A stretch of DNA of 64,000 nt, taken from CAZLBC01 sp964557575. Its GTDB lineage: Bacteria > Planctomycetota > Phycisphaerae > SM23-33. Positions within the stretch are counted from its first letter, which is position 1, and the number at the start of each line of letters is the position of its first letter. Made by a program: the position numbers and the translations under genes. The stretch covers positions 1 through 64,000 of the forward strand of contig CAZLBC010000005.1 in the NCBI GenBank assembly GCA_964557575.1, read 5' to 3'. Of the stretch, positions 18,101 through 24,994 are shown in pieces. The notes under the pieces were generated by a model. It saw nothing but the letters and a program-made list of their open reading frames with translations. It searched no databases and was not told where the DNA came from.

Positions 18101-20412
18101 ACCTCCGGGCCGATACGCTCGTCGGACGGCGGCCAGCGGAATTCCCCCCACCGGTTGTTCCGGGTGGGGATCACGGAAAACGCCCACGTCTCCGGCAGCG
18201 GTGCCGGCGCCGGCTGGATGCGTGGCAGAGCGGTCCCGCCCGTTTCCCGGTCGCCGGGGCGAAAGACCAGGAATACGCCGGTGCTGCCCGCGATCCGGTG
18301 CCGGACGCGGACAGAGTTGTTTTCGCGGCGGAAAGACCGGACGGGACCGACCCGTCCCGTGAAGGCGTCCCATATCTCCGGAACCCCGGCGGTGCGAAAC
18401 CGCGCGTCCAGATCGATGGGGCTATCCCGGCGGTTCTGAAGGAGGTAGATGTCGATCGGGCCGGCGCGGCGGTGGGTGACGAAGACGTTCCGGTCCGGCG
18501 CCCGGACGTCCCGCGCGACATGGGCGGTGATCAGCGGCGGGAGGCGGTCCGGGCCGGCGGGAACAAAGGCGGCGAACCCGCCGCCGTCGAACCGCTTTTC
18601 GGCCGCTTTCCCCGGCGCGGCGGCGCCGAGGAGATCGCCGAGCAGGCGGCGGAGTTTCCCGTCGCCGCGGCCCGCCTCCGTGCTCGCGACCGGCAGCCGG
18701 CCGTAGAAGAGGACGGTGCCGCCGGCCGCGGCCAGCCGGCGGGCCTTCTCGATGACCGCCCGGCGGACGGTCGTCTCGGGACCGAAGACCAGTGCCCGGT
18801 AGCCGTTGCCGCCGGCGACGAGCGCCCCGTCGCGTATTTCAGCGTTCAGTATCGAGTCGTCGTCGATAATGTCGTTGTCGATACCGGCGTCGAAGATCGC
18901 CCGCGAGAGGCGCATGTAGCGGTTGTAGTCGGGGTCCGGTACGCCGGGGAGCGTGCCGGCCAGGAGGCTCGCGACCGGGTAGTGGACGGCGGCGTCGACG
19001 ACGTGGGTCCCCTGCACCATCAGGAAACTCGACCGGGCGACGTAGTCGGAAAGGGTGGCGTACCAGCGCCAGTACGGCTGCCGCCAGTGGGGGTCGGGGG
19101 CGGCGTGTTCCCAGGTACTCGCCCGGGTGTCGTAGTAGAGGCCGTGCTCGTCGTAGAGGTTCGCCCCGAAGACCATGCCCGTCGTCAGCCAGGTGAGGGT
19201 CTCGTCGGTGGTCCGCCCCCAGCCGCTGGAGTGGAAGGCCTCGTTCCAGACCCGCGGCCGGCCGTAAAGCCGGGCGATCGACGAGGCGATCTTCGCGTCG
19301 TAATAGTTTCGCCGGTCGAGGGGGTGCCGGCCGGCATCGTCGTAGCCGGGCGCGGAAAACCACCGCTGCGAGCGGAAGTAATCGATGTAGCCGCGGCTCT
19401 GACGGACGATGTTCTTCCGGCCCCAGTTGTCGTGGCTGGTCAGGATGCCGCGGCGTTCGGCCCAGTCGAATACCTTTTTCCAGTAGGTCTCCTCGACGAG
19501 GGCCAGGTAGGTATCGAACCAGTCGGCGCGGTACTTCTGGGTCAGGGGGCCGACGTCGAAGTGGAGCGCGGGGATCGCCCGCTCCATATCGTAGCCGCAG
19601 GCGGCCCGGAACCGGCGGGCCAGTTGCTCGGTGTAGACGTCCCGGGGCGTCGGGGGGTGCTCGTCCTGAAAGACGCCGGCGAAGCTCTTTCCCATGGCGT
19701 CTTTTCCCACGGTCTGCTCGATCTTCCCGTAGAGCATGTCGATAAAGGCGTCGGCCGCCCGCGCGTCCAGGTAGAAGGAGGGAGATTTCGCCGCCGTTGC
19801 GACGGCGATCTTCCAGGTGCCCGCAGGCGGCGTCCAGTCGAGGCGGCCCTCTGTGACGGCGTCGCGGATGTCGACGCTGCCGGCGTCGGGCGCGGTTGAT
19901 CCCTTGACGGGATAGGCCCGCGCGCAGATCAGCGTTCCGGCCGGCAGCGCGCGCCGGACCGGCGTACCGCCCGCGGCGTCGATCGCGACGAACGAGACCG
20001 TGCGGGTCGGGCTCTCCGGGAGGGTTGCGGCGGCCTTCTCCAGCCACCCGTAGTGGCCGTAACCGACCTGGTCGTAGACCCACAGCCGCATGCCCAGGCG
20101 GCGGCATTCGGCGTGGGCGTGGGCGAGCATCTCCCACCAGTCGGGGGAAAAGGACGGCGGCGCGCACCGGCCGGGGGACCGCTGGATCGGGCAGACGGCC
20201 TTGACTCCCTTGTCGGCGAGTTCCTCGAGTTCGGCGGTGATCCGTTCTTTTGTCAGCGGGGCCCCCTCCCACCACCACAGCGGCACCTCCCCCCACCGGG
20301 CGTGGTCGGGGTGTTCGAAGGCCTCCCTGAGCGCTTCGTATTCGGTTGCCCCTGCCGGCGGCGTGAAAAAAACGACGGCCGCGAGCAGGGCCGTGACGGA
20401 TGTGCGTTTCAT
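15109..20412 (-). CDS. Very large secreted GH106-like glycosidase with several carbohydrate-binding modules
   Basis: At 1767 residues this is the largest protein in the window. Signal peptide to about residue 22 (MKRTSVTALLAAVVFFTPPAGA). Residues about 25-740 are a GH106-like catalytic region: GEVPLWWWEGAPLTKERITAELEELADKGVKAVCPIQ, RRLGMRLWVYDQVGYGHYGW, FAGVFQDEHPP, RGILTSHDNWG and RPRVWNEAFHSSGWG. It then carries at least three jelly-roll, galactose-binding-like modules (one ending at ASWIWHGDGAACHVRKTVTLPARPQQARIVIS, others around 1300-1400). Near residues 1570-1650 is an F5/8 type C (discoidin-like) module with ARQSSTSHGGRAALAVDGNTDG and WWELDLKKERPIERIRIWNRTD. It presumably acts on complex rhamnose-containing polysaccharides. 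GAGGG lies six bases before the ATG. The UroD-like gene lies 90 bp upstream on the same strand. Confidence 0.8.
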   Translation of the reverse strand: MKRTSVTALLAAVVFFTPPAGATEYEALREAFEHPDHARWGEVPLWWWEGAPLTKERITAELEELADKGVKAVCPIQRSPGRCAPPSFSPDWWEMLAHAHAECRRLGMRLWVYDQVGYGHYGWLEKAAATLPESPTRTVSFVAIDAAGGTPVRRALPAGTLICARAYPVKGSTAPDAGSVDIRDAVTEGRLDWTPPAGTWKIAVATAAKSPSFYLDARAADAFIDMLYGKIEQTVGKDAMGKSFAGVFQDEHPPTPRDVYTEQLARRFRAACGYDMERAIPALHFDVGPLTQKYRADWFDTYLALVEETYWKKVFDWAERRGILTSHDNWGRKNIVRQSRGYIDYFRSQRWFSAPGYDDAGRHPLDRRNYYDAKIASSIARLYGRPRVWNEAFHSSGWGRTTDETLTWLTTGMVFGANLYDEHGLYYDTRASTWEHAAPDPHWRQPYWRWYATLSDYVARSSFLMVQGTHVVDAAVHYPVASLLAGTLPGVPDPDYNRYMRLSRAIFDAGIDNDIIDDDSILNAEIRDGALVAGGNGYRALVFGPETTVRRAVIEKARRLAAAGGTVLFYGRLPVASTEAGRGDGKLRRLLGDLLGAAAPGKAAEKRFDGGGFAAFVPAGPDRLPPLITAHVARDVRAPDRNVFVTHRRAGPIDIYLLQNRRDSPIDLDARFRTAGVPEIWDAFTGRVGPVRSFRRENNSVRVRHRIAGSTGVFLVFRPGDRETGGTALPRIQPAPAPLPETWAFSVIPTRNNRWGEFRWPPSDERIGPEVRTFRYHDAGAGGEPAPGWQKPTFDDRAWQRCGYGTGPRWLWAGPAGADARIPPALLKKPGAITAGGKLTLGDRILSWRTVAFSKTIGAAKAAPWGGHSGYPDGHIDRNFVRLPKGRKLLFTRLRSPRARRLGLRVALRNAPPRLWVNGERQPFEDAVGNLPLRAGENTVLLDLPDGGTGRLFVQRTPPSVASMEEAARGAVAPDITSASWIWHGDGAACHVRKTVTLPARPQQARIVISTFSGWRLFVNGRRVAEEIGPWADWRRPERFSIAPYLRKGTNVIAVWGQFFAGQNVNKGPAAFARRGIVAAVGLRFPDGSERQIVTDATWRGAVEERDGWTKPGFDAAGWAPAAVRGAMGEKPWGRTVLDNLGPVTAPRRPLSVNLASPYLSCFDEVPDIVYDIKKKDAPRVGCYRFRAPPGLRAFALPPGIAAAAWVDGAPAAVRDGTVRLEPPPRDCATVAIRLTMKPGCYGGAAFPVPLALKLAGGRIRPGPWETYGLPTYAGIGVYAQTLTIGPDEPAGRWVLDLGDVRVAAAVLVNGRRAGVRLARPFRFDLTDHLRPGDNTVTVRVANTIAPHYKTIPALHPGPTASGLLGPVTLRRELAGDAWRAWAEKEAARLRATLATETPAVAAAREQWQQTAGWRTLRPAGLEPGKGVRLAAGGEDWIVVEKAPPAGGTCRVVFPAGADRITGLRVRCRGLPGSGAEHGTALKRIAAELVPPADRRLRGRFVRVAVPDRPEYLALAEVEVLDGDRNIAPAGTARQSSTSHGGRAALAVDGNTDGNFEHGSVSHTGPTPGPWWELDLKKERPIERIRIWNRTDGGLQDRLKGAVVAVLDDKRTVVWRRRIAKAPRPSATYSVSGPVTLDLAPVGNEANAGLPPGIRSRVFRVATPRRPAAGTRLAVDLALQQPVAGFTVAVTGGEPPMCDLPSAVAAALDAAKDRRTAAQREAIRDFYRSVTPLLAAERARQREIRRCLDDVAAHPRHGPDPRVSGDD

Positions 20413-20502
20413 ACGCTACCCTCGTTTATGAACGGTCGGCACAACGTCGTCCGCGGCGGTTGCGCGGCGCCGGTCGCGTCGTCCGCCGACGTGTGTTGAT
20501 CC

Positions 20503-21672
20503 CTACCCGTAGAAGCCGTACGCCTGGGCGGCGTCGTACAGGGCGACGATATTCTCGGGCGGGACGCCCGCCTGGATGTTGTGGCAGTTGTTGAAGACGT
20601 AGCCCCCGCCGGGCTTGAATATATCGAGGTGGCGCCGCACGTCCTCCCGGACCCGGTCCGAGGCGGCGAACGGGAGCACGTGCTGGGCGTCGACGGCCCC
20701 GCCCCAGAAGACGACCTTCCGGCCGAACCGCTCCTTGAGCATCGCCGGGTCCATGCCCGCGGCGCTGATCTGGACGGGGTTGAGGATGTCCACGCCGTTG
20801 TCGACCAGGTCGTCGATGTACTCGACGCAGTTGCCGCAGGTGTGGTACCAGATCTTCGCGTCGGTGCCGGCGCGGATGAACTGCACGAGCTTCTTATGGC
20901 GGGGCTTGACGACCGCGCGGTAGAAATCGGGGCTGAACAGCGGGCCGGTCTGCCCGGCCAGGTCGTCGCCGATCATGATCACGTCGACCAGGTCCCCGAC
21001 CTCGGCCAGGAACAGCCGGAACCAGTCGGTCCAGAAGCCGGCGATCCGGTCCAGGAGGGCCTCGCAGAACGGCCGGTTGACCACCGTGTCGCAGTACCAC
21101 TGCTCGAGGCCCCGCAGGTACCAGCAGGTCTCGTAGACCACCCCCGAAATGCCGCTGACGACCGCCCGGTCGGTGTTCTCGCGGATCGCCAGGGCCTGCT
21201 GGCGCAGGCCCGCGAAGCGGGTCGGGTCGTCGCCGCGGGGGAAGGGGTAGTTTTCCACGTCTGCAACGGTGGCGTCGGCCAGCGGGCTGTGGCTGATGTC
21301 CATGTAGAGGCCGCCGTCGTCCGGCATCGACCAGGTAACACCGAACTCGTCGGTCAGGTCGTGCCAGCGGCGGCCGTCCCGCTCGTTCTGCACGATGCCG
21401 CCGTCCCAGTCGGCCGGCGGACCGGCGGCGATGTAGCGGGTGTCGACGCCGAACCGCTCCAGGACCTCCTCGCCGGGCCGGGCGAGCTGCTGGACGGGAT
21501 CCATGATCTCCACGGTCTCGTCGATACCGAGATGGGCGAGCAGCGCCCGGTAGGCGTCCCGGTGAATACCGGTCTGGTTGCCCCCGAGGTCGATCGGGAC
21601 CCGGTCCGGCTCTTCGTGCGCCAGGGCGGCCAGCAGCCGCCGGCGCGACGTCATCGTCTCTTCTTCAGCCAT
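20503..21672 (-). CDS. UroD/MtaA-superfamily methyltransferase-like protein
   Basis: A 389-residue TIM-barrel protein of the uroporphyrinogen-decarboxylase superfamily, which includes cobalamin-dependent methyltransferases such as MtaA. TSRRRLLAALAHEEPDRVPIDLGG is the standard start. The zinc-thiolate site of the methyltransferase branch looks complete: HTC in AGTDAKIWYHTCGNC and a later Cys in YVFNNCHNIQ, giving H-x-C...C; true UroD decarboxylase residues are not evident. I chose ATG 21672 because GGAGATACC precedes it; the longer frame to 21741 has no support. It sits between rhaT (22 bp upstream) and the GH106-like gene (90 bp downstream), so is probably part of a rhamnose operon. Demethylation of O-methylated sugars is a possible role but an inference only. 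Confidence 0.8.
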   Translation of the reverse strand: MAEEETMTSRRRLLAALAHEEPDRVPIDLGGNQTGIHRDAYRALLAHLGIDETVEIMDPVQQLARPGEEVLERFGVDTRYIAAGPPADWDGGIVQNERDGRRWHDLTDEFGVTWSMPDDGGLYMDISHSPLADATVADVENYPFPRGDDPTRFAGLRQQALAIRENTDRAVVSGISGVVYETCWYLRGLEQWYCDTVVNRPFCEALLDRIAGFWTDWFRLFLAEVGDLVDVIMIGDDLAGQTGPLFSPDFYRAVVKPRHKKLVQFIRAGTDAKIWYHTCGNCVEYIDDLVDNGVDILNPVQISAAGMDPAMLKERFGRKVVFWGGAVDAQHVLPFAASDRVREDVRRHLDIFKPGGGYVFNNCHNIQAGVPPENIVALYDAAQAYGFYG

Positions 21673-21694
21673 GGTATCTCCGCGTCCTGTCGCG

Positions 21695-22753
21695 TCATGC
21701 GGCCAGGTAATTCCCGTAGCCGATGACCAGTGTCGAAACAATGAGCACCCCCAGCCCGAAGGCGATGTACCAGCGGGTGGCCCGCGAGGTGCCCTTCCAC
21801 TCCTTCAGGAGTATGCCCCAGCAGGTGCTGAATATGATGATCGCGGCCATGTGCAGCGTCCAGCTCGAGAATTCGTACTTCCCCATCTTGGTGGTGCCCA
21901 TCCCGTAGAAAAAGAACTGCAGGTACCAGGTGAACCCCGCCGCCGCGCAGAACAGGTAATTGGCCAGCAGCGCGCCGGCGCCGCCCGCCACGCCGCGCCC
22001 GGCGTACTGCCCGAGCGAACCGCCCCTGAGGATGAGCAGCAGGCACCAGGCGACGTTGGTGGTGAATCCCCCCAGTAAAATGACCACGAGCACCGGCAGG
22101 TTCTGGAACGTCGCCGGGCTGCCCATCTCGACCGCGATCGCGCCGATCGGCTTGCCCGCCGCGAAGCCGAATGCCATGCACGCGCTCATCACGCCCGCCG
22201 CCACGGCCACCAGCACGCCCTTGGCAAAGCTGAACTCGCTGACGGATGATTTCTTCTGTTCGTCGGACAGTTCCCGCTCCTTGAGCATTCCCGCCCGGCC
22301 GCTCAGGGCGATGCCCGCCAGGCACACCAGCACCCCCAGGAGCGTGACCTGCCCGGAGACCGACGCCGCGATGGCCGGCATCTCGCCGGCAAACAGCGGC
22401 GGGATAATCGTCCCGAAGGCGGCGCAGAGCCCCAGGGCCAGGGCGTAGCCCAGGGCGATCCCGAGATACCGCATGGTCAGCCCGAAGGTCAGGCCCCCCA
22501 CGCCCCAGAGCACGCCGAACAGCCACGTCCGAAACAGCACGTCGCCGGGCACCACCGCGAGGATCTCCGGGGTCCGGGGAACGATCAGCGCCGCCAGCAG
22601 CGCGGGGGCGACGATCCAACTGACAAAGCCGCCCACCAGCCAGTAGTTCTCCCATGCCCAGCCCCGCACCCGCTTGTAGGGAAGGTAGAAGCTCGCCGCC
22701 GCCAGCCCCCCCACGGCGTGCAGGAACACCCCGAGAAATGGATGTGGATTCAT
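21695..22753 (-). CDS. rhaT: L-rhamnose/H+ symporter, RhaT family
   Basis: A 352-residue inner-membrane permease, close to the 344 residues of E. coli RhaT, with about ten hydrophobic segments. Family-typical stretches are GGLAAASFYLPYKRVRGWAWENYWLVGGFVSWIVAP near the start, LFGVLWGVGGLTFGLTMRYLGIALGYALALGLCAAFGTIIPPLF, and near the end WYLQFFFYGMGTTKMG and SSWTLHMAAIIIFSTCWGI. It would import L-rhamnose released by the GH78/GH106 enzymes. ATG 22753 is preceded by GGAG; the longer frame to 22864 runs through the divergent promoter region and is not used. It heads the minus-strand run rhaT, UroD-like, GH106-like, GH106-like and diverges from an AraC regulator. Its own promoter has no good -35, which is compatible with activation by a regulator. 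Confidence 0.92.
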   Translation of the reverse strand: MNPHPFLGVFLHAVGGLAAASFYLPYKRVRGWAWENYWLVGGFVSWIVAPALLAALIVPRTPEILAVVPGDVLFRTWLFGVLWGVGGLTFGLTMRYLGIALGYALALGLCAAFGTIIPPLFAGEMPAIAASVSGQVTLLGVLVCLAGIALSGRAGMLKERELSDEQKKSSVSEFSFAKGVLVAVAAGVMSACMAFGFAAGKPIGAIAVEMGSPATFQNLPVLVVILLGGFTTNVAWCLLLILRGGSLGQYAGRGVAGGAGALLANYLFCAAAGFTWYLQFFFYGMGTTKMGKYEFSSWTLHMAAIIIFSTCWGILLKEWKGTSRATRWYIAFGLGVLIVSTLVIGYGNYLAA

Positions 22754-22807
22754 TTGTGTCTCCAGGGAAACGGTACGGTTATATCTTATGCGAGACCGGC
22801 TCGCGGG

Positions 22808-22831
22808 AACATTGACAAAATGATCAATGTT
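22808..22831. promoter_or_regulatory. Inverted repeat overlapping the araC-type promoter
   Basis: Arms AACATTGA (22808-22815) and TCAATGTT (22824-22831) are perfect inverted repeats around an 8-bp spacer. The element overlaps the -35 box and spacer of the promoter below and lies between the divergent rhaT and AraC-type genes, so one protein bound here could affect both. Confidence 0.6.
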
Positions 22832-22840
22832 TTGCATATT
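22812..22840 (+). promoter_or_regulatory. Sigma-70-type promoter for the AraC-type gene
   Basis: A perfect TTGACA (22812-22817), 17-bp spacer and CATATT (22835-22840) read towards the AraC-type gene about 75 bp downstream. A long T-rich tract (about 22868-22895) follows. Confidence 0.55.
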
Positions 22841-22915
22841 TTGATTGCAGCCTCTTCTCGACATTCATCTTTTTTTTTAAACTTTTTCTCTTTTTTCGAC
22901 CTATACTTGCATATT

Positions 22916-23383
22916 ATGACCGACACCACCCGCACTAATCCGCCCGCCTGTTCGCGGTACCTGCCGGTAGAACCCGATGCCCTGGACTGGGGCATTCACG
23001 TCCTTGATTGCGGGTACACCGACATCCCGCCGCACACCCGGTATCCGTTCGGCAGGAGCGAAGACACTATGCACCGGGCGCGCCGGTACCTGCTGTCACG
23101 GGCCGACGGCGCTATCGACCTGCAACAGCTCGCGGCGCGGCTGGGCATGAGCTACTCGCGGTTTCGGTCGCTGTTCGAGGAACATACCGGCATGCCGCCG
23201 CGGCAGTACCACCTGCAGATACGCATCAACAAGGCCGAACGGCTCCTGGCCGAGACCGATCTGACGGTCTCCGAGATAGCCGCGCGACTGGGGTTTTCTT
23301 CCGTGTACTACTTTTCCCGGCTGTTCAGCAAAAAGGCCGGGACGTCCCCGACGGCGTTTCGCAAAAACGCGACGGGTTCCTGA
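22916..23383 (+). CDS. AraC-family regulator with a shortened sensor domain
   Basis: A 155-residue protein. Residues about 55-152 are a complete AraC double helix-turn-helix: IDLQQLAARLGMSYSRFRSLFEEHTGMPPRQYHLQIRINKAERLLAETDLTVSEIAARLGFSSVYYFSRLFSKKAGTSPTAFRK. The N-terminus, WGIHVLDCGYTDIPPHTRYP, matches the opening of the cupin-type sensor domain of related regulators, but the remaining 100 or more residues of that domain are missing and the sequence jumps straight to the linker helix. This looks like an internal, in-frame deletion and would leave a regulator unable to sense sugar in the usual way. The start at ATG 22916 is tentative, with no Shine-Dalgarno; the frame is open upstream to 22718. 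Divergent from rhaT, hence a probable regulator of rhamnose uptake. Confidence 0.8.
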   Translation: MTDTTRTNPPACSRYLPVEPDALDWGIHVLDCGYTDIPPHTRYPFGRSEDTMHRARRYLLSRADGAIDLQQLAARLGMSYSRFRSLFEEHTGMPPRQYHLQIRINKAERLLAETDLTVSEIAARLGFSSVYYFSRLFSKKAGTSPTAFRKNATGS

Positions 23384-23455
23384 CCTTTTTCGGCGGAACG
23401 GCCGAACAGCGCTGTCATCTTGACCTTCTGTTCCGTTTTCCGTACGCTGTACGGT

Positions 23456-24877
23456 ATGGCATCCTCCCGCACACGCCGACACAGCCGCGATCGCATTCCG
23501 CGCCGCGGATTCATGGAGGCGGCGGCAGCCGGTGCGGCCTTTGCCGTCGTGCCCCGACACGCCCTGGGCGGCGCGGCCGGCCCGGCGCCGAGCGACAAGA
23601 CGACACTCGCCTGCATCGGCATGGGCGGACAGGGCCACGTGAACCTGTTCAACCTGCTGAAATTCGACGACGTGCGGGTCACGGCGGTGTGCGACGTGCA
23701 CCGGGAGGGAAGCGGCTACATCTCGTGGAACTGGATGAAGGGCACCGACAAGCGCCTCGGCGGCCGGGAACCGGCGCGTATACTGGTCGACGAACACTAC
23801 GCCGGGGTGAAAGGAAGGGGCGCCAGCCGGGGCTGCCGGGCGTACGCCGACTACCGGGTGCTGCTGGAGAATGAAGATATAGACGCGGTGATGGTGGCCG
23901 TCCCCGACCATTCTCACGCGGTGGTGGTCATGGCGGCCCTGAAACAGGGCAAGCATGTCTACTGCGAAAAGCCGCTCGCCTGGTCGGTCGAGGAGGCCCG
24001 GCTGATTACCGCGGCGGCGCGGAAGGCAAAGGTGGCCACGCAGCTCGGGAACCAGAGCCAGGCCGGGGAAAAAGCCCGCCTGACGCAGGAGTTTATCCTG
24101 GACGGGGCGATCGGCGCGGTGCGGGAGGTCCACCTCAATCTCGGCAAGCGATTCTGGGACCCGCCGGCCGCCCGACCGACCGATACGCCCCCCGTCCCCG
24201 GCGGTCTCGACTGGGACCGGTGGCTGGGCCCCGCCCCCGCGCGACCCTACCACCCCGCTTACCACCCGTGGCGGTGGCGGGACTGGATCGATTTCGGCAC
24301 CAGCCCGCTCGGGGACATGGGGTGCCACAAGCTGTCGACGGTATTCAAAGCCCTGAAACTCGCGCACCCGATCGCCGTCGCGGCAACCCTGCCCGGCGAG
24401 ATGGGATCCGAGATCCACCCCCGCCGGTTCAGGGTCCGGTTCGATTTCCCCGCCCGCGGGGACCTGCCGCCCGTGACGGTCACCTGGCACGACGAGGGGT
24501 TTTCCCCGCCGCGGCCGAAGAAGCTGGCGCCGGGCCGCCGGGTCGCCGGCACAATTTACATCGGTGAAAAGGGGACCCTCATGGGACACCGCCTTGTCCC
24601 CGAATCGCGCATGAAGGAGTATGGCCGCCCTCCCCGGGTGCTGTCCCGCTCGCGGGGTCAGTACCGGGAATGGGTCGACGCCTGCCGCGGCGGCGCGCCC
24701 GCGGGGTCCGACTTCGTCCGCCACAGCGGCCTTTTGTCCGAGACGCCCCTGCTGGGAAATATCGCCATGCGGGCCGGCCGGAAGATCGCGTGGGACGGGC
24801 CGAACATGAAGATCACGAACGATGCCGCGGCCGACCAACTGGTGCGCCGAACGTACCGGGACGGATGGACACTGTAA
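23456..24877 (+). CDS. Tat-exported Gfo/Idh/MocA-family oxidoreductase
   Basis: A 473-residue NAD(P)-dependent oxidoreductase-like protein. The N-terminus has a twin-arginine signal (RIPRRGFMEAAAAGAAFAVVPRHALGG), so it acts outside the cytoplasm. The Rossmann part begins TLACIGMGGQGHVN and continues DAVMVAVPDHSHAVVVMAALKQGKHVYCEKPLAWSVEEA, in which EKP is the family signature. The C-terminal half has GLDWDRWLGPAP and FGTSPLGDMGCHKLSTVF, typical of the planctomycete Tat-exported branch, in which NADP(H) is thought to be tightly bound. Some members are glycosidases or epimerases using a transient oxidation step; the substrate here is unknown. ATG 23456 is chosen over 23420 because it starts close to the Tat signal. 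It follows the AraC-type gene by 72 bp on the same strand. Confidence 0.88.
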   Translation: MASSRTRRHSRDRIPRRGFMEAAAAGAAFAVVPRHALGGAAGPAPSDKTTLACIGMGGQGHVNLFNLLKFDDVRVTAVCDVHREGSGYISWNWMKGTDKRLGGREPARILVDEHYAGVKGRGASRGCRAYADYRVLLENEDIDAVMVAVPDHSHAVVVMAALKQGKHVYCEKPLAWSVEEARLITAAARKAKVATQLGNQSQAGEKARLTQEFILDGAIGAVREVHLNLGKRFWDPPAARPTDTPPVPGGLDWDRWLGPAPARPYHPAYHPWRWRDWIDFGTSPLGDMGCHKLSTVFKALKLAHPIAVAATLPGEMGSEIHPRRFRVRFDFPARGDLPPVTVTWHDEGFSPPRPKKLAPGRRVAGTIYIGEKGTLMGHRLVPESRMKEYGRPPRVLSRSRGQYREWVDACRGGAPAGSDFVRHSGLLSETPLLGNIAMRAGRKIAWDGPNMKITNDAAADQLVRRTYRDGWTL

Positions 24878-24994
24878 ACGGGCGGAAAAGATTAACGGGC
24901 AATTCACTTGATTCACCGTTCCGGCCGCGAATACAATAACCGTAATCGGCTCAGATAACCTCTGGTTACGTACGCTGCGATGTGGAGTTATGTT

